Notes: generated by a model not told the origin, from the letters alone. Shown: positions 9,180 through 20,266, counted from the first letter of the stretch. The stretch is DNA of 64,000 nucleotides from Achromobacter seleniivolatilans (GCF_030864005.1 NZ_CP132976.1:5642001-5706000), one strand, 5' to 3'. Made by a program: numbers and translations.

Positions 9180-9258
9180 GCGTGTTGAGTCCAACAAGCA
9201 TTATGCCGTGGTCCGCAATGATCCACAGCGATGCCCGATGGGCTGCATGTTCTAACGG

Positions 9259-9516
9259 TTAGGCGGCGCCGCGTTTAGCGTGGTCTTCACTGCACCAAAT
9301 CTTCCCGTCTTGCAGCAAGGCTTCCGAGCGCGGCAGATGAATGCCGCAATGGGCACAGCGCACCATGGATTCCAGCGGTTTGGGCGGCGGCGTCTTGCCA
9401 CGGGCCTTTTGCCCGCCTTGTTCGCCGGCCTGCCGGGCTGCCGCCATGCGTGCGGCCACGCGCGCCACGAACAGCACGGCGATGATCAAAACCACCCAAA
9501 ACAACAACTTGCCCAC
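9259..9516 (-). CDS. PP0621-family small membrane-anchored protein
   Basis: An 85-residue protein with one N-terminal transmembrane helix (LLFWVVLIIAVLFVARVAAR), a basic Gln/Gly/Lys linker and a C-terminal CxxC-type module (MVRCAHCGIHLPRSEAL, then WCSEDH) that could bind zinc. This agrees with the PP0621 family, small proteins found next to ypjD-like genes in beta- and gammaproteobacteria. The function is unknown. It begins 1 base downstream of the ypjD-like stop, so the two are surely co-transcribed. Confidence 0.78.
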   Translation of the reverse strand: MGKLLFWVVLIIAVLFVARVAARMAAARQAGEQGGQKARGKTPPPKPLESMVRCAHCGIHLPRSEALLQDGKIWCSEDHAKRGAA

Positions 9517-9517
9517 G

Positions 9518-10360
9518 TCAGCCTCGATGCAGAATCATTTCCAGCACGAACCGGCTACCGGTGTAAGCCAGAATCAGGAAACCAAAACCTGTCAGCGTCC
9601 AGCGCAGCGCGACACGGCCGCGCCAGCCCCAGATGTGACGGCCCGCCAGCAGCACGCCAAAGGTCAGCCACGACAGCAGGGTGAAGACGGTCTTGTGATC
9701 AAACGGCAGGATTTTGCCCGTGAGCTTCATGGATGCGAAAGAACCCGAGCCTACGGCCAGCGTCAGCACGATAAACCCGATCCAGATGATACGAAACAGC
9801 AGTTGTTCCTGCACCAGCAGCGGCGGCTGAGAGTCCAGCACGCGGCCGATGATGCTGCGTTCGGCGGGGGCGTCCAGCGGACGGTGCAGATGGCGGTCAA
9901 GCAGCGCCATCATCATGGCGTGCAGGGCGGCAATCGTGATCAGGCCATAGGCGGCCAGCGCAATCAGCAGGTGGACGCGCAGCCAGATGTCATCCGCGTG
10001 GGGCACGAATTGCCCCTGTGGGAACAGGGCTGCCAGGCCGCTGGCTATCGCCGCGGCGGGCAAAAGCAGCAGTTGCAGGCCGTCGATGCGCACCAGCAGG
10101 CTTTCCAGCCAGAACACCACCATGCCCAGCCAGATGGCCGCGGACAGGGCAAGTGCCCATCCAATGAACAGATGTTGGGCGCCTAACATGGCCTGTTGCA
10201 GCCCGATTCCATGGAGAACCAGGGCTCCCAGCAGGCAGAGACGGGCGATTTTGCCCGTCTGCTCCACTTCCCCGGCGCCGGCCAGGCGGATCCAAAGTGA
10301 CCCCCCGAGCACTGCGTACGCCAAGGCAGCCGCTGTGTGAAATACAATGCCTAGTGACAT
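9518..10360 (-). CDS. ypjD: CcsA/YpjD-family inner-membrane protein (cytochrome c assembly-like)
   Basis: A 280-residue protein with about eight membrane helices, related to the HemX/CcsA haem-handling family. The second half holds the family pattern: LRVHLLIALAAYGLITIAALHAM, then LDRHLHRPLDAP, and a C-terminal DHKTVFTLLSWLTFGVLL followed by WGWRGRVALRW, with histidines suited to haem contact. The gene is divergent from ffh, the arrangement seen widely in proteobacteria, and heads the pair with the PP0621-like gene. In E. coli YpjD has no firmly established biochemical role, so haem transport is only inferred. Confidence 0.86.
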   Translation of the reverse strand: MSLGIVFHTAAALAYAVLGGSLWIRLAGAGEVEQTGKIARLCLLGALVLHGIGLQQAMLGAQHLFIGWALALSAAIWLGMVVFWLESLLVRIDGLQLLLLPAAAIASGLAALFPQGQFVPHADDIWLRVHLLIALAAYGLITIAALHAMMMALLDRHLHRPLDAPAERSIIGRVLDSQPPLLVQEQLLFRIIWIGFIVLTLAVGSGSFASMKLTGKILPFDHKTVFTLLSWLTFGVLLAGRHIWGWRGRVALRWTLTGFGFLILAYTGSRFVLEMILHRG

Positions 10361-10466
10361 AGAAACCGTTGTCTGGATGGGGCCTTGGGGTGCATGTCAC
10401 CCTAAAGCGCAGAATCCGCGCCTGCGGCCACCGTTCAATCAACTAGTTTAAGCGGAAACGCCTCTC

Positions 10467-11873
<1,407 letters not shown>

Positions 11874-11917
11874 CACCCGCCACGGAGCGCGCAACTTGTG
11901 CGCTTCCTGCTCTTCCC

Positions 11918-11947
11918 AAAAAAATGGCCAGACATTGCGTCTGGCCA
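11918..11947 (-). terminator. rho-independent terminator of the LysM/BON gene
   Basis: A 9-bp stem TGGCCAGAC/GTCTGGCCA (11925-11933 and 11939-11947) with loop ATTGC. On the minus strand it is followed by seven T residues (the A run 11918-11924). It therefore serves the converging LysM gene, although it lies nearer to ffh. Confidence 0.75.
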
Positions 11948-11988
11948 AGTAATCGCGGCAAGCAGGGGGCGCCGCACCGCGATACAAG

Positions 11989-12019
11989 CCGGAAAACGCA
12001 ATGTGTTTTCCGGTTTGTT
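11989..12019 (+). terminator. probable rho-independent terminator of ffh
   Basis: A 9-bp stem CCGGAAAAC/GTTTTCCGG (11989-11997 and 12005-12013) followed on the plus strand by TTTGTT. It is the plus-strand partner of the preceding hairpin, and the two convergent terminators are interleaved, each lying beyond the other gene's terminator. Confidence 0.6.
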
Positions 12020-12034
12020 GGGGTGTCTTGCGGA

Positions 12035-12481
12035 TCAGGCCACGGGCGGAATGCGCAGCACCTGGCCCGGGTAAATCTTGTCGGGGCTGGTCAGCATGGG
12101 CTTGTTGGCTTCGAAGATCAGCGTGTTCTTGGCGCCCTGGCCCTTGCCGTACTGCGCTTCAGCGATCTTCCACAGGTTGTCGCCCTTTTGCACGGTGTAC
12201 ATCTTGGCTTCGGGCGTGGCCTGCTTGACCTTCAACTGATTGTCCACCGCGGCCACGCCGACGGTGTTGCCCAGCGCCAGGCTGATCTTCTCGGCCGCTT
12301 CGGTGCTTAGCGCTTCGCCCGCCACGGTGACCTTATCGCCATCCACCGTAATCTGCAGGCCATCGGCGTTCAGGCCGTGCTTATCCAGCTCTTTCTTCAA
12401 TTCATCCGCTGTCGCGGCTTTGGCCTCGCTGGCGCCAAAGAGTTTTTCTCCAACATCCTTGATGAAATTGAGCAGACCCAT
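12035..12481 (-). CDS. lysM: BON-LysM peptidoglycan/potassium-binding protein (Kbp/YgaU-like)
   Basis: A 148-residue protein, almost exactly the size of E. coli Kbp (YgaU). An N-terminal amphipathic segment (MGLLNFIKDVGEKLF) leads into a BON domain (about 25-85, with QITVDGDKVTVAGEA) and a C-terminal LysM domain (about 97-147, with YTVQKGDNLWKIAEAQYG and PGQVLRIPP). In E. coli the homologue is a cytoplasmic potassium sensor; other members bind peptidoglycan. ATG 12481 has AAAGGA seven bases upstream; the longer frame to 12568 overlaps the preceding gene and is rejected. It is likely co-transcribed with the small hydrophobic protein gene upstream. Confidence 0.9.
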   Translation of the reverse strand: MGLLNFIKDVGEKLFGASEAKAATADELKKELDKHGLNADGLQITVDGDKVTVAGEALSTEAAEKISLALGNTVGVAAVDNQLKVKQATPEAKMYTVQKGDNLWKIAEAQYGKGQGAKNTLIFEANKPMLTSPDKIYPGQVLRIPPVA

Positions 12482-12524
12482 AGTGTTTCCTTTATCTATG
12501 TTGCAGTGAGAAAACGAAGTGCCA

Positions 12525-12842
12525 TCAGGGCGCGCGGCCCACGAACATCTTGCGCACGATGCCGGCAATCAGGGTCAGCACGGCGCCACCGACGCCGCCA
12601 CCCACCACACTGCCCGCAATCGCTGAAAGGTCCATTCCTGTATTGCTTGCCGCTGCGGCTCCCGCGCCAGCGGTGATCATGGGCGCCAGCCACGACCCGC
12701 CGGCCAGACCGCCAATGGCGCCTGCGATGGTGTTGCCGAGCGGGCCCAGGTTGAATTGCTGGAGCATTTTCCCCAATCCATTGCCGCCAGCAGCGCCAGC
12801 AACAAGCTGGATGAGAAGATTAATGATGACCGCGGTGTTCAT
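12525..12842 (-). CDS. small Gly/Ala-rich hydrophobic protein of unknown function
   Basis: A 105-residue protein that I do not recognise. It starts with a hydrophobic helix (NTAVIINLLIQLVAGAAGG), continues with glycine-zipper-like segments (GNTIAGAIGGLAGG, GSVVGGGVGGAVLTLIAGIV) and ends in a basic tail, so it is probably an inner-membrane protein. The ATG at 12842 has a strong ribosome-binding site (AAGGAGG). It lies 43 bases upstream of the LysM gene on the same strand, which suggests a shared transcript and an envelope or osmotic-stress role, but this is only context. Confidence 0.68.
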   Translation of the reverse strand: MNTAVIINLLIQLVAGAAGGNGLGKMLQQFNLGPLGNTIAGAIGGLAGGSWLAPMITAGAGAAAASNTGMDLSAIAGSVVGGGVGGAVLTLIAGIVRKMFVGRAP

Positions 12843-13177
12843 GATGCCTCCTTGCCCCATGGGGCGATGTGCAACGCCAGAACAACAACACGACAACGTA
12901 CAACGCCAGCAGCAACGATTATTACTCGCGTAATCGCCGCGACACGAGGGGTTATGGTGTAACAGGTTGCTAGCGTCCTGCCAGATTACGCAATAATGCT
13001 CGTCAGTTGGCAGGGCATGTCAGGCAGCCATAGCAAACCCTATCGGGCGCATGGTGCCGTGCATCGGAAAACACGCAGAAAATGCATAAGCTAAGGGCCG
13101 CTGATTCAGCGGCCCTTAGTCTCTTGCGGCGCAATAAATACGGTTGCGAGCAAGCCCCGGAAAACAAACGGACGGAG
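12843..13177. other. intergenic region with a strong 14-bp hairpin
   Basis: A 335-base stretch with no convincing gene. It should hold the promoter of the small-protein/LysM pair, and contains CAA-rich microrepeats (about 12885-12920). A near-perfect inverted repeat CTAAGGGCCGCTGA/TCAGCGGCCCTTAG (13091-13104 and 13106-13119) lies 59 bases beyond the thiS stop codon, where it probably ends the trmB-pip-thiS transcript; the T tract after it on the minus strand is interrupted (CTTATGCATTTT). Confidence 0.5.
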
Positions 13178-13378
13178 TCAGCCCCCGCCTACTGCGACCA
13201 CAATTTCAATCTGGTCGCCGTCAGTCAGCGCGGTTTGCTCGTGCTGGCTTTTAGGCACGATTTCGCCATTGCGTTCTACCGCCACGCGTTTGCCGGCATA
13301 ACCCAGCGTATTCAGCAGCTCGATAACGGTCGTGTCCAGCGGGAACTCGCGCGCGTCGCCATTCAGGGTGATGTGCAT
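13178..13378 (-). CDS. thiS: sulfur carrier protein ThiS
   Basis: A 66-residue ubiquitin-like protein ending in the essential Gly-Gly (AVGGG; the penultimate pair is followed by one more glycine before TGA). ThiS-type proteins carry a C-terminal thiocarboxylate that donates sulfur to the thiazole ring of thiamine. The start MHITLNGD and the central GKRVAVERNGEIVPKS strand-turn match the family. AGGAG precedes ATG 13378. It lies 11 bases after pip in the trmB-pip-thiS unit. The usual partner thiG is not adjacent here. Normal ThiS ends exactly in GG, so the extra terminal glycine (GGG) is worth noting. Confidence 0.88.
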   Translation of the reverse strand: MHITLNGDAREFPLDTTVIELLNTLGYAGKRVAVERNGEIVPKSQHEQTALTDGDQIEIVVAVGGG

Positions 13379-13389
13379 ATCAGATCTCC

Positions 13390-15155
<1,766 letters not shown>

Positions 15156-15327
15156 AGACCGAATTGTAGTGGCAGGTTTGCTATGGCGCAGTCGGCCATA
15201 GGCACTAAATAAGGGGCATATTGAGGCCGAGGGCGCAGTCTTAGGCGGATAAGCCCTGGCAGGCATTAAAAAAGGAGCGCTATAATCGCTGACTCTGCCC
15301 AGCCTGCGGCTGCGGCACGACACCCGA

Positions 15328-15401
15328 GCGGGTGTAGTTCAATGGTAGAACGGCAGCTTCCCAAGCTTCATACGAGGGTTCGATTCCCTTCACCCGCTCC
15401 A
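15328..15401 (+). tRNA. tRNA-Gly (anticodon CCC), CCA encoded
   Basis: A 74-base cloverleaf: acceptor stem GCGGGTG/CACCCGC, D arm GTTCAATGGTAGAAC, anticodon loop TTCCCAA with CCC at 15360-15362, T arm with GGTTCGATTCC and encoded TCCA 3' end. It closely resembles E. coli tRNA-Gly(CCC). The anticodon stem is GCAGC/GCTTC, which leaves one C-U mismatch (15354 with 15368). This tRNA reads GGG codons. An accessory patch begins about 190 bases downstream. Confidence 0.96.
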
Positions 15402-15594
15402 AATCTCCTTATCGTTTTCTCCACGGTCCTTGTGCAGGACTGCGCGCGCGCCAGATTGTCTTGGCAAAGCCTTGATGATGTTTCTCTAACGGTCTGCCTG
15501 CGGGGCGCTTGCGGCTGCCCTGCGTGCCCGCTTTCGGAATGTTCCAATTCCTGCGTGGCTGGGTGATTCCAAGATCGGGAGTTCAAACCAGAGA

Positions 15595-16866
15595 TCAGGC
15601 GTTTGCAGCTCGAAAGGCCTCTGCCATCCGTTCTTGCTCACGCGCCGGTAGTCCCAGTCCTCTGGCCACCGTTCTCCATTGGCTGACGATCCCCTGGAAC
15701 TCTTCGATAGTTTCATCGGCCTCGTTTAGATTCAATCGAAAGTACGCTGCGACTTCGCGTGCGAGTTCCAGATCTAACGCGTTGTCCGCTTCGGTGATGT
15801 TGAGCTTTAGTCCGTCGGCAAAGGGCACCGGGTTCATGTCGTAGGCTTCAGAGAGGCGCCACCCAGCTCCAGGTACCAGAATGAATCCATGGTTGCGCAA
15901 GTGATCGTCCGTGTTGGAGACGAGAATATTGAAAACGATTCGTGACCATAGCTCGCGGAGGTCTGCGTTGGTCTGGGACCCATGCCTGATAAGGACCTCA
16001 GCCAGCTCCAAGTAGCTGACCCCAGTCGACGCATCATCGCCATCCACATGACCGGTCATGGTCATTGCTGAAGCAAAGTGCAGACGTCGCCCGTCATTGG
16101 TGCGATCAAACCTGCGAACCATGAAGCAGTGGTAGTCACTAGCAAATTTCCGCGCTTCAGCGGCCGCGACATTCAGCCCACAACCGACTGCCAGGGCATT
16201 GGTGACCATCTCCCATCCACCGACATCATGGTCATCGCGAGAGCTTGGAAACTTGGCGATGTACAAGTGCCCCTGTTCATCAGCCACGCTTGCCTTGGGC
16301 CTGGCGCCACCCAAGGAGCCGCCGGGAGCGATCAGCATCCTCAGCCACTCCTGGCCTTGTTCAGACTCATTGTTCGGATCTTCCTCCAGCGCTCGACTCG
16401 CTTGCTCCAGCGCTCGAACCTCGGCGAAAGGAGGGGCCGCTAGTCCAACTGTGTCATCGAGAAATTCACCTTGATCTTCTCGCTTGTAACGCAAGGCGCC
16501 CACGCGATAGAGATCGTGCACGCCAAGCAGGTAGTCCGTTTCATACAGTCGAGTGCCCGCGGGCTGAATGCCTGCGCGGATATCCCGTGCGAGGCGCCGG
16601 TCCATAAGCAGACGGCCCCATTGATCGGGACTGGAGTCCGCGAACACGCCGAACCTGTCTTGGGGCGCAGTGGGATACTGGGGCCCTTCGAACTGGAAGA
16701 TTTTTGGGTCAAGAACCAGTTGACCAATGACGGGGTCTGCAAGAGCCGCAGGGTCGTACTGAAACTCGAACGTCTCGTGAGCGCGAGTCCTACGAGAGTT
16801 CAGGAAGCCTATTCGTTGAGGGTGTGGCAGGCCATCCCAATCTGCATACACTCCGATCATTGTCAT
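15595..16866 (-). CDS. hipA: HipA-family Ser/Thr kinase toxin
   Basis: A 423-residue protein with the HipA layout: an N-terminal domain (about 1-95, including [14 protein letters not shown] and [15 protein letters not shown]), an ATP-loop region [11 protein letters not shown] (about 178-188), the ATP lysine in YIAKFPS, the catalytic loop [16 protein letters not shown] and the metal site AYDMNP. HipA toxins phosphorylate aminoacyl-tRNA synthetases and cause growth arrest or persistence, neutralised by HipB. The ATG overlaps the stop of the upstream HTH gene (ATGA). All catalytic residues I can identify are present, so the kinase is probably active. It has lower GC than its surroundings and lies beside a tRNA, which suggests acquisition by transfer. 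Confidence 0.88.
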   Translation of the reverse strand: MTMIGVYADWDGLPHPQRIGFLNSRRTRAHETFEFQYDPAALADPVIGQLVLDPKIFQFEGPQYPTAPQDRFGVFADSSPDQWGRLLMDRRLARDIRAGIQPAGTRLYETDYLLGVHDLYRVGALRYKREDQGEFLDDTVGLAAPPFAEVRALEQASRALEEDPNNESEQGQEWLRMLIAPGGSLGGARPKASVADEQGHLYIAKFPSSRDDHDVGGWEMVTNALAVGCGLNVAAAEARKFASDYHCFMVRRFDRTNDGRRLHFASAMTMTGHVDGDDASTGVSYLELAEVLIRHGSQTNADLRELWSRIVFNILVSNTDDHLRNHGFILVPGAGWRLSEAYDMNPVPFADGLKLNITEADNALDLELAREVAAYFRLNLNEADETIEEFQGIVSQWRTVARGLGLPAREQERMAEAFRAANA

Positions 16867-17366
16867 TTTTTTTCGCCCTCCTCTCGCTTTTTGGAAGAGG
16901 GCTTTAAGAGTGAAGCAAGACTCTTTGAAGTCGTTCGAGAGTTCCCAGCAGAGGATCGGTCTGAGTTGACATAGGTGCCGCTGCTTGGCTCACTGACACT
17001 GACTATCTTTCCTTCCCGAGATTCGTGAACTCTCACGCTCCAGCCAGTTCTGGGAGGAACGGATGATGTGGCGCTTGCCCTCAGGAGGCGTGAATCCTGA
17101 AGCCGGCGGCCAAGTTCATCGTCGGCCCCCAGCAAGGCGAGGTCTTTTTCAATGCCGAGGACTTGCATGACAGAGAGGTAGGCCCCCATGGTGACTCCGG
17201 GCCCACCCGACTCCAGAGAGCGCAGCGTCATCGGTGACATACCTGCACGCTCCGCCACCTGCTTGGCCGTGATCTTGCGGCGCAGGCGAGCGAGTTTGAG
17301 CCGCTCCCCAAATTCAGCAAGTAGTTTCTGGGTCGGCGGCATGAGGGGAGCGGTCTTCTTCGCCAT
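16863..17366 (-). CDS. hipB: XRE-family HipB-like antitoxin/repressor with long C-terminal tail
   Basis: A 167-residue protein. Residues about 13-68 form a Cro/C1 helix-turn-helix ([20 protein letters not shown], then [19 protein letters not shown]), followed by a helical segment ([20 protein letters not shown]) and an unusually long polar, Ser/Lys/Glu-rich tail of about 70 residues. HipB proteins repress their own operon and block HipA; they are usually shorter (about 90-110). The last codons are GAA AAA AAA TGA and the TGA overlaps the hipA start, so an A-AAA-AAA slippery heptamer sits right before the stop. Three operator-like motifs lie just upstream of its ATG. Confidence 0.86.
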   Translation of the reverse strand: MAKKTAPLMPPTQKLLAEFGERLKLARLRRKITAKQVAERAGMSPMTLRSLESGGPGVTMGAYLSVMQVLGIEKDLALLGADDELGRRLQDSRLLRASATSSVPPRTGWSVRVHESREGKIVSVSEPSSGTYVNSDRSSAGNSRTTSKSLASLLKPSSKKREEGEKK

Positions 17367-17369
17367 GGC

Positions 17370-17487
17370 GCTAATATTCCTGCATTTTTATGCTGATATA
17401 GCCAAAATATTAGCACCTAAGCGGTTGGTATTCCATTGATTCAGACCACAGTCTTTGATTTTCAGAGCTACAAAAACCGCTAATATT
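17370..17487. promoter_or_regulatory. hipBA operator region with three GCTAATATT motifs
   Basis: GCTAATATT occurs at 17370-17378 and 17479-17487, and its reverse complement AATATTAGC at 17406-17414. The first and second form an inverted pair with a 27-base gap immediately upstream of the hipB ATG; a partial AATATT recurs at 17515-17520. HipB-type repressors bind several palindromic sites before their own genes, so autoregulation is a sound inference. From here to 17681 (and 18000-18074) the sequence is AT-rich and no other gene is seen. Confidence 0.6.
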
Positions 17488-17681
17488 TCATCAAAAAAAT
17501 GGAAATAGTGTAAGAATATTGACACTTTTTCGAGCGTGACACGATCTCGGTCGGGCTGATTCGTTCCTGGTCGCTGTTTTTTTCGAATGCTGCCGCTATG
17601 TGTGAATTTGAGTTCGCTTTGTCATGGCAGTGCCGCCACCGCACGGCAACCCATACAACGATTGGCTGAAAAATCAGCGTC

Positions 17682-17999
17682 CTACTGCTTGAACTCTCTC
17701 AGCATCGCCGACGCAATTTCACCAACACGCTGCAATGCGAGGCTGTGCTGGGCTCCCCAAGTGGCAGGAATATTCAGCCGGATGTAGTTCCGGTAGGAAC
17801 CCGAGGCGCTGAATATTGTTCCTGGCACGATCAGAATTCGTTCATCGAGGCTCGCTTTGAAGAGGAGTTGAGAGTCTATGCGGCTTGGCAACTCCAGCCA
17901 CAGCGTCGAACCGCCGGCAGGATCGATTGCGCGCAAAGCAATGTGACTACCCTGGTATGGTGTGGCCGTGAAGCTGGGGCCGATCGTTGGCGCCAGTCC
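17682..17999 (-). pseudogene. remnant of a MocR-type GntR/aminotransferase regulator (C-terminal end)
   Basis: An open frame of about 105 codons, closed upstream by TGA (18000-18002), with no start signal. It reads IALRAIDPAGGSTLWLELPS, then ILIVPGTIFSASGSYRNYIR and LNIPATWG, which is the C-terminal tail of fold-type I PLP aminotransferase domains of MocR/PdxR regulators (small domain with the pattern GG-x-x-LW-x-E-LP and PG-x-x-FS, then the carboxylate-binding Arg in R-x-x-R). The DNA-binding domain, the PLP lysine and most of the aminotransferase domain are missing. I read it as a gene decayed by deletion, inside the accessory patch between hipBA and the next gene. Confidence 0.62.
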
Positions 18000-18074
18000 T
18001 CATGAGATTGTCCGGCCTGAACGTGCATGTCGAGTGATCGCGGGTAAAACACCATAAAAAAAGGAAGAATAGCT

Positions 18075-18623
18075 ATGCAGAATAAAGTTCGGTATCTGGA
18101 CGATAGCGAGCAGGGCCTTGCCCGGGAAACGAGCCATCCTCGTTTCGTGGCGCTCGCCGTAGAGGACTTCTACTATGACGTCGGTGACGATTTCAGCCCT
18201 TTCGGCAGTGATGATGGCAACGACACGCTGAGTGCCTTGGAAGATTGGTACCGAGAGTCAGCGAATGACGACGGCGTTGTGGAATTCCTTGCGGATTTTC
18301 TCGACGGATGGGGATTGGATGTGCCTTGGGACCGAGTGCGTGCCGACCTGGACGCCCGAAAGCAATGGCTGGCCGAAGACGATATGCACGAAGTCTATTT
18401 TCGTAGCGACTGCCGAGCCATTGTCGCCACCGCGTTCGGTCAGCTGAAAATCGCAGGCCACATCAATGCTGACCTTCTAAAGCAGGCAAAGGCTGCGATA
18501 GCGGATCAGCTTTGGATGAATGCGTATGCCCGTGTCAAATATCCAAAATGGCCGTACGCGGAACAAGAAGCAGAGCGCCTGCAGCAAATGCAGTCAGTGC
18601 TCGGCCAAGTGAGCAACGCTTAA
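18075..18623 (+). CDS. acidic protein of unknown function
   Basis: A 182-residue soluble protein that I do not recognise. It is acidic in its first two thirds, with an aromatic/acidic patch FVALAVEDFYYDVGDDF and FGSDDGNDTLSALEDWYRES. Residues 70-100 contain a Trp/Asp-rich segment (LDGWGLDVPWDRVRADLDAR), and the C terminus is helical and basic/aromatic (ARVKYPKWPYAEQEAERLQQ). There is no signal peptide or membrane helix. A ribosome-binding site AAGGAAG precedes the ATG and a good terminator follows, so it is a single expressed unit. It lies in the accessory patch after hipBA. No function is proposed. Confidence 0.78.
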   Translation: MQNKVRYLDDSEQGLARETSHPRFVALAVEDFYYDVGDDFSPFGSDDGNDTLSALEDWYRESANDDGVVEFLADFLDGWGLDVPWDRVRADLDARKQWLAEDDMHEVYFRSDCRAIVATAFGQLKIAGHINADLLKQAKAAIADQLWMNAYARVKYPKWPYAEQEAERLQQMQSVLGQVSNA

Positions 18624-18651
18624 CGACCGGTCAAATTTTTCTCCGGCAGAC

Positions 18652-18690
18652 AACGATGCGAATCTGCCCAATTCGCATCGTTTATTTTTT
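18652..18690 (+). terminator. rho-independent terminator between convergent genes
   Basis: A 12-bp stem AACGATGCGAAT/ATTCGCATCGTT (18652-18663 and 18671-18682), loop CTGCCCA, followed by TTATTTTTT on the plus strand. It overlaps the stop codon of the convergent serine hydrolase gene. Confidence 0.85.
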
Positions 18691-20259
18691 GGACCATTGG
18701 CCCAGGCCGCTGTCATCGTAGAACTTGATGGTAAAGCTGCGAGCCTCCTCGCGATCGAACGTGAACGCGATAGAGGCCAACGAGTCGACCAGCTCGGCTT
18801 CCCCGGCTGGCGCGAACGCGAACGTGTCACCAGTCCAGTGGCGCAGCGGGAAGCGCATGCCCTTGGGGCCAAGAACGAGCGCTAGAGCGCCATTCTCTTC
18901 CTTGATTTCCGCGCTGCCAAAATAGGCATTGTCGAAACGGCCTGCGTACTGCCGAAGCGGCTTCGCGGGGGCCGGGTCCGCCGGCTTGGACTGCGCGGAG
19001 AGATCAGCCTGCGGCTGGAAGAATCCCATCATCGCGCCGTTATAGGCTGCGAACCAATCACGCGACGGTTTACCGTAAAGCGCGGTGTCGATGAATTCGG
19101 CAGTGATGGATTCCGCGGCGCCGATTGGCGCGCCATTGGTCAGCACGACGATGCCTATGCCCGCTGACGGCACGATCTTGAATGATGTGCCCGCGCCCAG
19201 CAGGAAGGCGCCGGAATGGCCCATCGACGGGCGGCCGCCCAGTTCTGTGTTGACATTGAATCCGTATCCGTAAAAGCCGGAGCGCGAATCGAGGTTGTGC
19301 GCACGGGCGCTGAACGCTTGCGGCGACAGCGCGGGAAGCAGCGCGGCGGAGGCCACCAACTGCTTGCCTTGATATTGGCCGTCTGCAAGGAGCAGCGTCA
19401 GCCATTGCGCCAGGTCGATCACGTTAGAGGAAACACCGCCCGCCGGCGCCTGCTGATCCGCATCACGTTGTCCTAGCGGCAGGAAATTTCCCTTTTGATA
19501 GACGTGCAGCGCAGCGCGATTTTCACGCGCTGTGTAGTCGCTGTAGCGATAGCTGGTTGCCTTCATTCCCAATGGCTTGAACAGCATGTCGTCCGCCAGG
19601 CCTTCCCATGGGCGGCCTGCCGCTGCTGCCACGGCTTCGGCGCCAATGGTCGTGCTGAAGTTCGCGTAGTGATAAGACGTGCGGAATGCGTCTAGCGGCA
19701 AGATCCGCAGGCGGCGAATGACGTCAGCCCGCGTGAAACCCAGGTCTTCGAGATCATCGCCAGCGGTGCCGGGCAGACCGGACCGGTGCGCAAAGAAGTC
19801 GCCGATGGTGGCTTGCGCTGACACATAGGCATTGCTCAGCTTGAAGTCCGGCAAGTAGCGCACTACCGGGTCGCTCCATGCCACCTTGCCTTTGCTGACT
19901 TCCATTGCGGCCACCGTGGCAGATAACGATTTGGAAATCGACGCAATCTGGAACACGGTCTGTGCGTCCACGGGGGCATCCTTGCCCAGCTCTCGCTTGC
20001 CATACCCTTGGGCAAACACCATCTTGCCATCCACGACGACTGCGACCGCAACACCCGGAACGTGGCTGCGTTTCATGATGTCTTCGACGATACGCGGCAG
20101 GTTCTTTACCGCCAGTTCCTTGCTGCCCGACGGAATCGCGATGGCGTCGGCGGGCGGGGTGGAGCCGCTTTGAATGGGCACCGGCTGGGACCAGGCCGTC
20201 ACGGAGCTGCCAAGCGCGAGCATGCACGCCCAGGCCAAGAGTGTAGGTTTGCTTGTCAT
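18682..20259 (-). CDS. exported class C beta-lactamase-fold serine hydrolase with DUF3471-like tail
   Basis: A 525-residue protein with a Sec signal peptide (residues 1-24, ending AWSQ), a penicillin-recognising hydrolase domain and a separate C-terminal lipocalin-like domain (about 425-525, starting LRQYAGRFDNAYFG) of the DUF3471 type. The active-site motifs are SISK (S107, K110), YAN (tyrosine of the Y-x-N motif) and HSG (third motif). The family includes D-aminopeptidases, esterases and Pab87-like peptidases, so it is probably a periplasmic peptidase rather than an antibiotic resistance enzyme. It starts 7 bases after the outer-membrane barrel gene, in a three-gene unit with a second enzyme of the same fold. 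Confidence 0.88.
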   Translation of the reverse strand: MTSKPTLLAWACMLALGSSVTAWSQPVPIQSGSTPPADAIAIPSGSKELAVKNLPRIVEDIMKRSHVPGVAVAVVVDGKMVFAQGYGKRELGKDAPVDAQTVFQIASISKSLSATVAAMEVSKGKVAWSDPVVRYLPDFKLSNAYVSAQATIGDFFAHRSGLPGTAGDDLEDLGFTRADVIRRLRILPLDAFRTSYHYANFSTTIGAEAVAAAAGRPWEGLADDMLFKPLGMKATSYRYSDYTARENRAALHVYQKGNFLPLGQRDADQQAPAGGVSSNVIDLAQWLTLLLADGQYQGKQLVASAALLPALSPQAFSARAHNLDSRSGFYGYGFNVNTELGGRPSMGHSGAFLLGAGTSFKIVPSAGIGIVVLTNGAPIGAAESITAEFIDTALYGKPSRDWFAAYNGAMMGFFQPQADLSAQSKPADPAPAKPLRQYAGRFDNAYFGSAEIKEENGALALVLGPKGMRFPLRHWTGDTFAFAPAGEAELVDSLASIAFTFDREEARSFTIKFYDDSGLGQWSKK

Positions 20260-20266
20260 AGTGCCC

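Noticed and set aside
15402..15594. Integration site (att) with duplicated tRNA-Gly 3' end
   Set aside because: I found no second copy of the tRNA 3' end and no integrase in the window.
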